DNA of 64,000 bases from Puffinus mauretanicus. Taxonomy: Eukaryota > Chordata > Aves > Procellariiformes > Procellariidae. The notes below the pieces were generated by a model. It was not told the DNA's origin and did not search any database. It saw nothing but the letters and a program-made list of their open reading frames with translations. The translations under genes were made by a program, and so were the position numbers. Where the stretch lies: assembly GCA_023333565.1 (NCBI GenBank), contig JAJKFH010003593.1:1-64000 (forward strand), given 5' to 3'. Below, piece by piece: positions 35,641 to 46,740 of this stretch; positions within the stretch are counted from its first letter, which is position 1; every line of letters starts with the position of its first letter.

Positions 35641-37889
35641 GTTGGGAGCTGTGTGGCTGTGGCCTCCTCACAGCAGCTGGCTTGCTTGTAAAGCCTCCAC
35701 ATCAGCCAGAAAAACATACCAGATATATGGTTCATAGAGCATTCCCAGTGGGAGAAAATACCCCTTGGTGGTAAGGCCAGGCCAACGTCTTTGTGCCTGT
35801 GGTGCACAGAGGTGGTTCCCCAAGTTGGCTCCGAACAGGCCAGCAGAACAGGGGTGGCTGTGATGGAAGAGCCCACAGATAATCAAGCAAGCAGACTTGA
35901 TTATCTAGAAACGTGCAGTGAGAGGCATTGACCACCACTCCACCCCAGAGCTGGGAACAGTGGCTGCACTTGGATTCCCCCTGTACCCTCCTTGACAGAT
36001 CCCATCCAAAACCCTATCGGTCCTTTTCTTTGGATCCTCCCACCCTATAGAAAAAGGATAGTAAGCCAAAGTCTGCCTGTGAGTCTCCTGTCCCATGCTG
36101 ACACGTCCATGGGACAGCAGGAACACTATGTAGTGTACCTAACTTAGTATGAGAATTGCAGTTGCTGGGCTTTTTCTGAGTGTCCAGCAGTCACACGTAC
36201 ACTGTTGGTACCCTGCAGTGGCTCCCAATTTCCAGTTCCCTGCTACCTGAGAAAAGGCAGATGCCTTGAAAAGAACCACCAGTTTGTTATACCAATAGCT
36301 AGCCTGACTTTCACTGTTCACTTTGATAATTCTGAGCCTGTTGTGGCCATTTAGCAATTCTGATCACCAAGTTTGCTGTGCTGGAGAAGTTTCATAGGCT
36401 GAGGTTGGTTTCCTTTTGTCGTCTTTTCTTTAATAATAAAAAAATTACACACCCCCAAAGCCCTTTCAAGCCACAGCAAGAATAACAGACTCCCCTAGCA
36501 AAACACTTGCCAAGAAGCGCAGCACCTTATAATGTGTACATACATCAAACTGATAACTCCTGAAGAAATAAATATAACCTAGAAGAGGAAAATGAACTCA
36601 CTTCTTTAAACATATCAGTAATATAAGCCACGGGCTAAGCAGGAGAGGAAAGAACAAACTCAACACAAGCTAGGAAGAAGGGGGAAGGAGGCAGAAATGT
36701 TACTTTTGCAAGGGATCACCTAACACCAATTATTGATAAGGCATCAGAAAAGGGGTATAACAGCCATGAAGCAGAGCATAGCAAAATACTACTGTGCAGG
36801 TTGATAGGAATGCATTTTCCGCTCACTATTAGCAGCTGGGACATCCACCCCCCATATGTTTTCCCTCCCCAAAGCATCATTAGTTCTTCCTTTATTCTGG
36901 AGAAGCTGCTCTGAGCCCTGCTTCCTTCTACCCGCTCCCCCATTACATGCCCTGTCCTCCCTATTGATTTCCATGTCCTGTAGAGCAGTTCCTGTCCCTA
37001 CGGCAGCTCTGGCTGGAGGACTGCAGAGCAGACTTCCCCACCTCAGCTCCTCAGGGAAGAAGGGATAAGACACACCTTTACAAGAAGCGGCCCATCTTAA
37101 AACTGGGCCCCTGCTTGTGAGGCAGCAGTTCTCAACAGGTCCCCTCTCGCTTGGAACCACTCTTTTCTGTTTAGATCCCCAGAGAACATGCTTAGCCACA
37201 CTCTTAACTCCAAATGTCATAGTTAGCTCCCTTTTCTCACTAGCCCCATGCATTAGCTGGGGGTAGTTGTCCAATTCTACCATACTTACAAAGAGCAGAG
37301 ATATAAACCTTTAATGGACACTACAATAAGAGGGGGCAAAGCACCACTATACCACCGTATTAAGAGTACTGAACTATGTAAACAGCCCCAAGAGAGATCT
37401 CTGCGTGCTCCCAAATATAAATTTTCCTGTGCTAAGGGACTGCAGAGCCAGACAGGTTAGAGGGGAGAGCTATTAAAACCATCTGAACTTGAGCAATACT
37501 GGGCAGCTTGTACTTTTTTTCATTTTTTATAGCTGCTTACAGTCCCAACTTTTTCTTTAATATTCTTTTTTTGGCACAGGACTGATTACATGCCTAATGC
37601 CTGAAGAAAAGTGGGAATACTGAAGGATTAGGAATACCTAAATTTATGGCAGGATTAGCTGGAGTTTTATCCTGCTTGACACAGAGAACTAACATGAACA
37701 ATCAAGAAGAACATTCCAGCCCCATTATCTCCTACTCCTGCTGTAAAGAATGCAGAAATAAAGGATTGCACAAAAAAAAAAAGTTTATGACATTCATTTG
37801 AGATATCCCAGTCTGTTACGAGAAATCAACATGTCTGTTGAATAATTCCATAATAATTCAAAAAATATTTTATAAAAGAATTAAATAAA
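35641..37889. other. Single-copy non-coding stretch
   Basis: No supported gene. The 164-codon minus frame at 36789-37283 overlaps a plus frame and encodes no recognisable domain. Poly-A of 11 bases lies near 37771. An A/T-rich block at 37835-37890 (AATAATTCCATAATAATTC, AATTAAATAAATAAAAAG) may be simple sequence or regulatory. Confidence 0.45.
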
Positions 37890-38045
37890 TAAAAAGTCTA
37901 ATTCTTCTCTTGCTTACATCAGTTTTACATAAAATATTAATGAAAAGAGAACCAAACCCAAAGAAAATATTTGGTTAGATCTCATTCCACTGCCAATGAA
38001 ATTTACCACTGAGCTTAATGGAGTAGGACCAACACCAGAAATACC
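37890..38045 (-). repeat. Ancient amniote repeat fragment
   Basis: On the plus strand AGTCTAATTCTTCTCTTGC, TTACATCAGTTTTACAT and CCACTGAGCTTAATGGAGTA recall the amniote repeat 'CAAATTCTGCTCTCAGTTAC', 'CACTGGTGTAAAT' and 'CACTGACTTCAATGGAGTTA'. Orientation is uncertain because the family is partly palindromic. Confidence 0.45.
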
Positions 38046-38114
38046 TACACTTCCATAACCATATCATTTTGAGCTCTGCTCAGATGTTGGTTGATGAAAT
38101 TAGCATTTCTGTGA

Positions 38115-38235
38115 GCAGAATGAATGATTCAGGTGCTAATCTAGTGCAGATTTCCTTGGGTGACCTTGGCCACGTTTCAGTTCCCTTTCTCTGAAGCAGG
38201 GATAACAGCCCCAACACCATGGATGGCTCTTGAGG
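38115..38235 (+). mobile_element. MIR-like SINE remnant
   Basis: CCTTGGGTGACCTTGGCCAC and GTTTCAGTTCCCTTTCTCTG, then AAGCAGGGATAACAGCC, follow the MIR core order GTGTGACCTTGGGCAAG, CTCAGTTTCC, TGTAAAATGGGGATAA. The copy is short and diverged. Confidence 0.5.
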
Positions 38236-38390
38236 ACACATATTCCCAAGTTTGCCATGGACTCAGATTGAGTTAGTGATGGATCCAGACAAGAACAACG
38301 GACAGATCCTGTAGAAGGGAGAAATAAACCACGGAAGCATTATGAGCTGATTTTCATATGGGAACTGTAGCACCGCAGAAAGCCAGCCAG

Positions 38391-38420
38391 CCACACGCAC
38401 ACGCACACACTCTCTCTCTC
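38391..38420. repeat. (CA)n/(CT)n dinucleotide microsatellite
   Basis: CCACACGCACACGCACACAC is followed by five CT units. This is a short compound microsatellite, 100 bases before the conserved-looking element at CpG island 2. Confidence 0.9.
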
Positions 38421-38494
38421 AAAAATGATTTTCTTTTAGACTGAGAATTAGATTTTTTGAGTCTTTGCTCCTACACTGGGCTTGACGTTTTAAA

Positions 38495-38625
38495 CATATA
38501 GATCAGGCAATCCAGAAGAGTGGAGCTCGGGGGTAACAATAGTGATTATTTTTCAGTAGGAAACACTCGCTCATTTAAATCTTGTGTAATTACATTACAG
38601 AAATGCTGCAGAACAAGCCCTTGTC
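38495..38625. promoter_or_regulatory. Candidate conserved element abutting CpG island 2
   Basis: GGTAACAATAGTGATTATTT, TTTCAGTAGGAAACACTC and TTGTGTAATTACATTACAG lie immediately left of CpG island 2. A SOX-like AACAATAG, TAATTACATTA homeodomain pair and ATTTAAAT are present. The position suggests a promoter-proximal control element. Conservation was not tested. Confidence 0.4.
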
Positions 38626-38719
38626 TGCCCCTCCCCACTCCCTCTTTCCCCTGTAGGCCCATACCCCTGCCTTTAAGTTGCTGCAGGGTTATTTATCCCA
38701 GGACAACAGCCCTCTCCCC

Positions 38720-39320
38720 CAGGCCTGAGCCGCTCACAGAGAGCGTCTCCGCCGAGGCTGCTCAGTCGGGCTGGGGACGAGGAGGGGGACCCCCTCCGGG
38801 ACCCCCCCCCCGAGGAGGGAGAGCCGCAGGGCCGCCCACGGTGGCCGGCAGCCGAGGGCACGGCCGCGGCAGGCGCGCTGCCAGCCTCCGCGCCGCCCGC
38901 CCGCCCCCCGCGCCGCTCCCCCGGCCCCGCGCCGGCAGCCCGCGGGGCGGCGGCGGCCCCAGACGGCGCGGCGCGGCCGGGGCGGGAGGAGGGGGGCGGC
39001 TTCCTGGAAGCGGCGGGTGTCGGGTGGCCGCCGCCGGTCAGGCGCGCTGCGGGCCGCGGGCAGCGGCGGGGCGGGCCGCCGAGCCCCGGGAGGGAGCGCG
39101 GGGGAGGCCGCGCGGCTCCGCCTGAGGGGAGCGTCCCTGAGGGGAGCGTTCCCGCGGAGCTGCGCTGCCGCCTGGGACCCCTCGGGGCTGGGGCGCGGAG
39201 CCTCCCCCGGGCGAGTCGGGGGCTGGCCCCTGGCACCCCGCTCTGCCCGCGGCAGCCCTGGCCCGCGGGCCGGCGCCCTCCCAGCCCCCGATCGGGGGCT
39301 GAACCCCAGTCGGGTCAAAG
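38720..39320. promoter_or_regulatory. CpG island 2 (candidate promoter or first exon)
   Basis: About 600 bases are extremely GC-rich with dense CpG, including GGGGCGGGAGGAGGGGGGCG near 38980. The edges are abrupt. Open frames up to about 205 codons exist on both strands and in overlapping frames. Their products are Gly/Ala/Pro/Arg-rich, as expected from GC composition, so I call no CDS. A possible weak plus-strand donor (CAGTGAGGT at about 39349) was seen, but no strong GTAAGT. The direction of transcription is unknown. It is about 24 kb from CpG island 1. Confidence 0.75.
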
Positions 39321-40559
39321 ACAAGAGGAGGCTGTGCTTCGGCACCTCGGCAGTGAGGTTAACTTGGTTCTTTCCTCACCAATGCTTCTGTGAGGCGACG
39401 GTGCTGTGCACCAGCAGGATGCTGCCCTGTCCTCCAGGGCTCCTTTTGCAGGCCCTTGTAACAGGCTCAGGTGGCCAGGCCAGCCCTGAGCAGAGACACC
39501 CGCACTTCTCGGGTTTACCCAAAGTAGCCAAGAACAAGACCACGGCAATGCGCCAGGCGCTGGAGAGTCGTACCTGTAGCGTAGCCATGCTGAATGTGCG
39601 GAGCCACTTTTGCTTGTGCTTCCTCTGCCACTGAACAGAAGAGCTTTTTGCTGAGTCCGTCACAGGTTTGGTTTTGCAGCGCTACAAGCAGTGTGCAGTT
39701 CAAGTCACTGGAGTAAAGAAAGAAATACCTGAGTCATGCATTTGGCTCCTGGCATGCACTTTGGGTTCCCTGTGGCATATGGAAAAGACCAGAGCGTTTT
39801 GGTACTCCTTAGTAACAGCAGCAAAACTGAACTGATGTATCTGGAGCAAAACTTCTCCAAAGGGTACCTAGACTTTAGAGACATAGACTGCAAATAACTT
39901 GATAAGGAAATACATTTAGGGAGCTAGAGCTTCCCCAATGGCTGCATTCTCCTCCCTCCCTTTTCTTTTTAGCAAGCCAGCATAGTCCCTCCTTCATGAT
40001 AACAGACTACTGTGGAAGGCACTAAGGGAAATCCATTCCTCCCTGATCTTTAAGGAGACAAGGTTGATTTGTTGATATCTTTTCATTTTTATTATTCCTC
40101 CAAAACTGTTTGAGATGCTTAACAATCTAGCTTTGAAATAACGAGGAAGAGGACAGTTTTTGTACTGAGTGTTGATAATGGTTGAAGAATTTAAGTGTCT
40201 CAATGGAATTGTGGCTGCTCCAAGAGGTTAAATTTAAAGTGACAATTACTCCATATTTTCAGTACTAAAAACTGAGCTGGTAGTTTCAATGTTACATGAA
40301 GATGGTGCACACAAAAAGAATCAGTGCTACTGCGTGTGTATCAGACTCTTGCATATTTGAATCCTCTACCAAAAGGTTTACTATGAGGGGTCAAGAATAT
40401 TCTTCACTGTGAAACATTTATGTTCATCTTACCCTACCTTTTCAACTTTCCCGGCCCTTTGGTATAGGCTGTTTTCACCAAATTCATTCCCAGACATAAG
40501 CAACCTAATTTGTCCTCAATCAAACACTAGTGAAGAGAATTGAGTTACGTTGGAGGCAT
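39321..40559. other. Flank of CpG island 2, no gene recognised
   Basis: Moderately GC-rich to about 39.6 kb, then background. The frame running out of the island (39017-39634) continues with no recognisable domain. A PolyT/A-rich patch around 40080 is unremarkable. No repeats were recognised. Confidence 0.5.
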
Positions 40560-40880
40560 ATTTATCATATGAAATCTCTTGCCACCAGCACCTGAGCTGA
40601 GCAATTATATTGTTAATAATAACTTATACATAATAGCTCAATATGCAGAATTGAGCATTGATGTTTTTTCATCCCAACCTGCAAATTATTGTATTATGCC
40701 TCTCCCATAGTGTCTCTGTAATTTTTTATGATCAGACTTTTTCCCTTCTTTGCTACACGTTTGCTCTGCTGCCACTGATACAGACAGGGGTTCAGGAGGT
40801 ATGACTCTGCTGCTTCAGCTTTTAAACATGCCATTGATGAAAAATATTTTTTATTGCACATTAATAGAAACTCTCTGCTG
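40560..40880. promoter_or_regulatory. Candidate conserved non-coding element
   Basis: GAGCAATTATATTGTTAATA, ATAACTTATACATAATAGC, CAAATTATTGTATTATGCC and AATATTTTTTATTGCACATT occur within 300 bases. SOX-like ATTGT and homeodomain ATTA/TAAT cores recur. Enhancer-like texture without coding signal. Confidence 0.35.
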
Positions 40881-41492
40881 CCTCCTTTTCAAATGCTGGC
40901 TACTACTGGTAATAACATGACAACACTCAAAACTGAGTGATTACTTGAAAATTACAGGTTTGACTCAGTTTCACTCAAGGATGTTACACACTAATGATCT
41001 AAAAAGAGATGGCTTTTGTGAGTGGATCAACGCTCTTAATTTTACTACTTACTTTGCATCTGCCTCTCTAAAAAATTGCGGTTTGCAGGGTAAATGACAT
41101 GCACATATGTGACAGCATCCTCTGACCAACACCAAGGATTCAACTTTGGGAAACCACCGGTGTTAAAATCATGAGCTTCTGTAGATTTAATGAAAAAGGA
41201 TTTACTGAGGCTGAGAAACATTGAGCAGTACCTGATGGGATAGACAGGACGCTGGAGAGTAGATAGCTCATGTCAGGGTTGGATGCAGCCTGTTGGTGAC
41301 AGGAATAACTTGCCCTCATCACTGTGACACAGGATGTAAAAGAAATTAAGGGGTCACAGTCCCCTTTGCCTCCCTACTAAATCTGCCCTTAAATGCATAT
41401 GGCTAGGCATATGGAGCTTATTCCTTTACCTTCATATCATACAGCATCTTTTTGCTTTAATTTGTCACCTTTGTCCGGTATTTCTGGTTTGG

Positions 41493-41507
41493 TTTTTTTT
41501 TTTTTTT
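41493..41507. repeat. Poly-T run
   Basis: Fifteen T residues are followed by AAATACGGGG and another T run. Simple sequence, no element body recognised. Confidence 0.9.
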
Positions 41508-41739
41508 AAATACGGGGTTTTTTTAATCTGTAAGTCCTGATGGAAGTGGAAATAACATAATAGTTTTTATGACATAATTTAGCGAGTAACAAAGATGGGC
41601 AACCTATGCCTTAAAGAGCATATGCATAGACCTCAGTGACTTCAGTAGAGACCATTTACCTGTGTTTGAAGGGCAGGTTTCTTCTCTCTCTGTCATTAGC
41701 CAAAACTGAAACAAAGACAAGAGGCATTGGGTTATTGCG

Positions 41740-41830
41740 TATTTTCATAGCTGCAGTGGTACAAGCTATGGAATTTAGTCATTTATTAGATGCATATTAA
41801 ATATGCATGACAGTAAAAAGAAAACATTGA
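41740..41830. promoter_or_regulatory. Candidate element with inverted octamer (POU-like) pair
   Basis: ATGCATAT at 41790-41797 and its exact reverse complement ATATGCAT at 41801-41808 are separated by TAA. Palindromic arrangements of this kind resemble POU-domain dimer sites. The surrounding TCATTTATTAG and GGAATTTAGTC are AT-rich and non-repetitive. Binding is inferred from motif only. Confidence 0.35.
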
Positions 41831-41884
41831 ACATGAATATAAATCTCTCTCATATACTAGATAGTCTTGTAGCTAAAGAACAAG

Positions 41885-42005
41885 TACTGAGATCCGTGTC
41901 CACAGGCTCGATCACTGACTATCATTGACTTGCTGAGTCACATTAATACTTCCGCATCTCGCTTTCTCCCATTGTGGGAATGACAATGAGGATTTACTGG
42001 AAGAG
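41885..42005 (+). mobile_element. Possible MIR-like SINE remnant
   Basis: CTCGATCACTGACTATCATT, GACTTGCTGAGTCACATTAA, GCATCTCGCTTTCTCCCATT and GTGGGAATGACAATGAGG follow the order of the MIR core (CACTGACTTGCTGTGTGACC, CTCAGTTTCCCCATC, TGGGGATAATAAT). Divergence is high, so this is a moderate call. Confidence 0.4.
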
Positions 42006-42479
42006 TTGAAGGAGCTTCAGTCCGTCCTTCAACCCAAACTTCCTCTGCCCTCCCACCATACTGGCAACTTGCATGCCCTCAGTGGAGGCTCTGGCCCTGG
42101 GCCTTGAGGTGCTGCCTCTTTCCTGGGGGCTCCTGGAGCAGGATGGTTGGGTGCTTGCAGGACCACGCATCTCTCCCCAGCTGCAGCTCTGTGCTCACCA
42201 TCCCACCCCAGGAGTCAGTCTGGAGGAGTAAATGTGCCCCATTGCATGGCCTACAAAGGTGGGTAGGGGTGCTCCTGCATTCCCTGATGTGGTCGCAGCT
42301 CTGCTTGCATTCACATCAGGACTGCGCCTGTCCCTGTAATACCCTGATTCAGTATGACACGTCCTGGTCAAAGGAGAAACCTAAAATGGAGAAGCCTAAG
42401 GCTATTTCTTTCAGTGCCTTTCCGCTGAAAATTTTGCCAGAAATCAACATGTTTCTGTGAACTCTCTCAATTTTTGACA
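42006..42479. other. Single-copy non-coding stretch
   Basis: A 118-codon plus frame at 42104-42460 lies in moderately GC-rich DNA and begins at TTG-type context. No domain was recognised, and I do not call it a gene. Confidence 0.45.
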
Positions 42480-42690
42480 AACTCGCACTTTCAGTTGGTC
42501 ATTTCGCAATCAACGTTACTCAGAGCCTCCAAGAAGCAAGCCCAGCTTTGTATCACCAACACATTAAGTCATTAATTCTGCATTTTAATTGACCACAGGA
42601 GCAGTCCCCTTCACTGTTATAATTTACATATGCAGAAGAGTTAACGAATACATAGGAATGACACTACATGTGGAATTTCTTGCCTTTATG
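42480..42690. promoter_or_regulatory. Candidate conserved non-coding element
   Basis: CATTTCGCAATCAACGTTAC, CACATTAAGTCATTAATTC, GCATTTTAATTGACCACAGG (RUNX-like ACCACA) and TATAATTTACATATGCAG lie together. Dense TAAT/ATTA cores in non-repetitive sequence. Conservation was not tested. Confidence 0.4.
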
Positions 42691-42944
42691 CTTTCTTTTA
42701 TTTTTTAGCACCTTGGGATCCATCATCTCTGGTCATTCCTGGCACATTGTAAAGGACTGCTGATACTTCCCACATTCACTGTCTGGTACTTTGGAGATTT
42801 ACAGCTGTGATGGAAAGCAATCCTAAATGGAAACGGACCAAAGGGAAGGGCATATCAGGTCTAATTGGAAAAGCATACACATCTGTTTAGAGCAAGGAGG
42901 GGATAAACCCCACCTATCTGTGGTAAGCGAAGACTAAATTAAAC

Positions 42945-43012
42945 AGAAAGGCGGGGGGGTGAGGGGAGAGAGAGAGAAAGAGAAAGGAAGAAAGAAAGAA
43001 AAGGAAAAAACC
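42945..43012. repeat. GA-rich low-complexity tract
   Basis: Nearly all purine: GGCGGGGGGGTGAGGGG is followed by repeating GAGA, AAAG and GAAA units. A simple tract with homopurine character. Confidence 0.85.
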
Positions 43013-43470
43013 CCAGATATTAACCTTAGTCCCCATCAAGCCAGCAGCGATAGGGGACCTTGACTTCGATCTGTGCAGAAATGTGTTGCACCTTCTCCCT
43101 CACTGTTAGTATTTGTGATTCTAGAAAAATTAACAACAAAAAAACCCAAAATAAAACCCCCTCTTGCTTTCTCAACTCAGCTTCAAGGAATGGGATCCAG
43201 ACAAACCGCTGGAGGGAAGGAAGGCTTTTGGATTCTGCATTTTATTTTATTAGGTGTAAGTGAGTTATTTTGATTATGTTGGCAAGGAGTGGGAAAAAAA
43301 GCCTTATGGCAGCAGCTCTGTCCCCTCTCTACCCACTTCTCCATGCACATGTGCACTCCCAGCACCCACTGCCACATAATCTGGCCAGCAAAGGCTCACG
43401 GAGGCAAGCCTAGACTGGTGCCTCTGCATTTTGTGATGTTTGACTGCTTAGATGGGAGACAGAAAGAGCC

Positions 43471-43489
43471 TTTTTTTTTTTTTTTTTTT
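43471..43489. repeat. Poly-T run of 19
   Basis: An uninterrupted run of nineteen T residues is followed by AAAATCG. No retroelement body was recognised next to it on either strand. Confidence 0.9.
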
Positions 43490-43794
43490 AAAATCGAAGC
43501 ATGAAGGTAGGGGAAGGAAGGGGAGGAGCAAAAAAAATGTGCAAATCCCCCAAGTTGTTTTCTCCCTAGTTTTGGGCATTGCTCTCAGGGGTTTTCATAT
43601 GAATGAATGGCATTCTTTTCAAACTGCCTTGGAGCTCCATGTGTGTGGTGACAACGTGGCTACGCCGTGCTGTAGTGAAAATGATGGGCAGTATCCGCCA
43701 GTCACGGGGCCCCAGGGAAATCAGTGCTCCTTCCTGACATCTCGCACCTGCACCTGGGCAGGCAATGGGGAGCTGGGAATCCTGGGGTTTATTC

Positions 43795-43905
43795 TTCCAG
43801 TTGTCACTAAATTTTTGTGTGAACCTTAAGTCACTTAACTTCTCTGCTCATCAGTTTCCTGATGACTCTTCACCTACCAGAGGAAACAGGGAAATCGGAG
43901 ATCTG
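43795..43905 (+). mobile_element. MIR SINE remnant
   Basis: GTGTGAACCTTAAGTCACTT, AACTTCTCTGCTCATCAGTT and TCCTGATGAC parallel the MIR core (GTGTGACCTTGGGCAAGTCACTTAACCTCTCTG, CTCAGTTTCCTCATC). Collinear over about 60 bases. Earlier and later parts are unclear. Confidence 0.6.
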
Positions 43906-46499
43906 CCATCCTTACGCTGCCAGGAAGGACCCAAAGCATGCAACAGAGTTCAAGTTATTTAAAGTCTAATTTTTGCAAAGATCTCAAAGATTGGCCTCAT
44001 TCCTGCATGGAAGGGTGATCTTTGTATGTGAATGCTTGCGTGCATGCATATATCTATATCAAAGAATAATCAGAATGGGAAGTTATTAAAATGAATGTAA
44101 AAGTCAAGATCAGAGGCAAATACCCTTGCCAAGCTGAATGCCAGAAACACTAAACAAAGTAAGTTAAAAGTGGTGCCTTATCTCCCCACTCCAAAGGGCT
44201 TCCAGAGCAAGGGAAGATAGGAGCTGTGGTGCTGCTCAGATGCGCTATATTTTTAGCTTCAATTTTCTGTGTTCTTTTCTAACGTGGTTTTAGAAGCATT
44301 TACTACGTATGTGCTTGAGAAAGCCCTTAATTCCCTTCTTCCCTGTGCTCTGTGACTGCAGAATCACCTGCTATGCAGGTCTCACGTCTACAACATCTCT
44401 CTCCTTTGCCTGATGGTAGCTGAGGAAGCAGAGAAAGAGGACAAAACTGTATTTCTCCATAGTGAAGCCAATACAAATAAAATTTCAGATAGGAATTTAT
44501 CCGCTTCTGCTTCCCTTCTTGGCACCACAGAGGCAACTTAGATGGCTTTAAGATCTTGCAGAGAGCCAGAAACCCTGTGTACCACCACTTTCCCTCCCTC
44601 ACAGAGATCCTGTCCTCGACACAAACCTTGGGAGAGGAGCACAGAAATTGAGCCTAGGATGAGTATGGAAAAATAAGCTTGGAGAGAATTCTTCCCATGA
44701 AACCTTCTATAGGCTCCCAGATTCACATAAACCAAAAACCTAGCCCATCTCCCATTGAAATTAATAGCAGAACTTTGCTAAAGGCAATCTAGCATTAAGC
44801 AAGAGACCTGGAACTCCCCATAGAGCACAGAAAGGAAGGTCAGACTTCTTCCTTGGCCACCTGCAAGGGGAGGCTGAGGAGGGAGCACAGAGTGTATATG
44901 AACAACTTGGATTCTGCCTACGGGATCTGTGCATTCCCTGTGGGACAAGACTAGGGAGCCAGGTGAATATGCTGCTCAAGAGTGGGGCAAGGCGGACACC
45001 AAAGGAAAACACAGAGATCAGTGCAGGAGCACTGAGCCTCTGAACGGGTGTATGGCGATTGCCACATGAAATGCAAATTTCTAAAGTGTGACTGAGCCTC
45101 CATCTTCTCCTGGGATGAGATAGCAGAAAAAAAGAGTAAACTTTTGTTGTTTTGCATGTCCCCTGTGAAGTCTTCTCACAGGAAAGGCAGAGGGAGTAAG
45201 GAGGTTAACTGCTGAAACCAGGCAGTTTCCTAGGCATGACCCTATGGATTGACCCTGTATATTCAGCTTAACTGCTGTGTTTAAGGCACCACCAAGGGGA
45301 GAAAAAAGGAGGGAATAATAGAGTTCTGAAAACTGCGGGGAGCGGGGGGGAATCTCATGAAAGGGAACCATGCTGGAAGAAGTGGCAAGCAATAAGGGGG
45401 AAAGTGCGGCCTTCCCGAGATGCAGGGGGGAGAGCAAGTGGTCTGAGAGTGAAGCGTGGATGTGAAATATGGCCCTGCAACAGCTGTTTAGCACATTAGC
45501 CTGTTGGCGTGCAGGCTCCCATCCAAGAGCTTTCAGTCAGAATCCCAGTCCAGCAAGAGCAGCGAGACAAATGCAGCAGGATGGAAGTCAGCCCTTGCAA
45601 GTTGTAAACTGATGCAGAGATGCTGCCTTCTTTACTTGGGGACAGCCTAGATGCAGTTGTGATGGAGAAAGGGAAGGGAGCAGGTTCTCAGCTCCCCTTG
45701 CTGGATGCTAGAAAGGGCTGCAAGAGGAAGAATAGTAATAGTTGTAATACCTTAGGCTTCATCCAAGCCTGCCTGCCCACAAAAGGAGGTTTTATGCATG
45801 AAGGTATTCTCGGCAGGTGGTCAGGCAGTACTTTTTTCTTTTCACTCCACCCTCTTCATGGTGACAAGGTTTCCAAGGATGACAGGAAATGATGATACAG
45901 AGGACACCTGCACTGACTGGCTGTGATATAACAACAGAGGCCTCCATAACAGAGCAGATGGAGGGCATCAGTTTCGGTGAAGACAGCCAACCTTTCCAAC
46001 CCACTCCCACAATATAAATATCCACCCAGCCCTGTAAGGCTGCATGCTGTTGTGCATATACTGCGGCAGCAGCCGGCTAGCAAAACTATTCCTTGCTATT
46101 CAAAGGCCCTGGAATTGACCTGTTATTCTGCTCAAACTGCTGCTTGAGCTGAAACACATTTACTAATAAGGGTTGCAAATTCCAGGAAGAGTCAAGCATT
46201 AAGCAACTCCTGTCAAAGCCAGCAGGCCCATCAACGTACTGGCCCATGGAAGCAAACACCTGGCAACTAAAATGCAATGCTGGAGTGATGCAGGGTCTAC
46301 ACTTCCCCTGAGGTGAAAGAATGGAGTGATAAAACAGGCAGTTCACACTTTCAGTCCATTTACAGAATAAGCCTTTATGCTTTCAGACCTGGGATCAGGT
46401 CAAATTTGAAGCAAATAGCTAAACCTTTTCCCACAGTCCCTTTAGTCTCTGGCAAACAGAGCTCTATAATCCAGGAAACACCCTGCCTCCAAAGCCTGA
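43906..46499. other. Single-copy non-coding stretch
   Basis: No gene was recognised. The 137-codon minus frame at 45081-45494 overlaps another minus frame and lacks a domain. A possible old amniote repeat scrap (CCCATTGAAATTAATAGCAG) lies near 44751-44770. No RNA gene was recognised. Confidence 0.45.
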
Positions 46500-46640
46500 A
46501 GCTCAGATCTCAACACTGGCAGCAGAAGTGCCTCAAACTGATCTCATCTGTCGGGACAAGGATCAAAGTGCTCACTTGCTGCATGACCTATGAGGGCAAG
46601 TCACTTGACCTCCAGATGCAAGTCAGCCAACTGAGCTTGA
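46500..46640 (+). mobile_element. MIR-like SINE remnant
   Basis: CTCACTTGCTGCATGACCTA, then TGAGGGCAAGTCACTTGACC and TCCAGATGCAAGTCA, match the MIR core CTAGCTGTGTGACCTTGGGCAAGTCACTTAACCTC with insertions. The 3' half is hard to follow. The 142-codon frame at 46313-46741 runs through it and is probably chance. Confidence 0.5.
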
Positions 46641-46740
46641 AAAGCACTTGGAAAAAACCTAGCATTGCAGAGCCATTTGGAAAACCAGATGTTGAGTTGG
46701 AGCAGAGTTTTCCAAGGGACAGAAATTACCAGCAATGGTA

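Noticed and set aside
38520..39634. Four overlapping frames of 187-205 codons at CpG island 2
   Set aside because: Same reason: compositional openness, no recognisable domain, no clear start or splice context.
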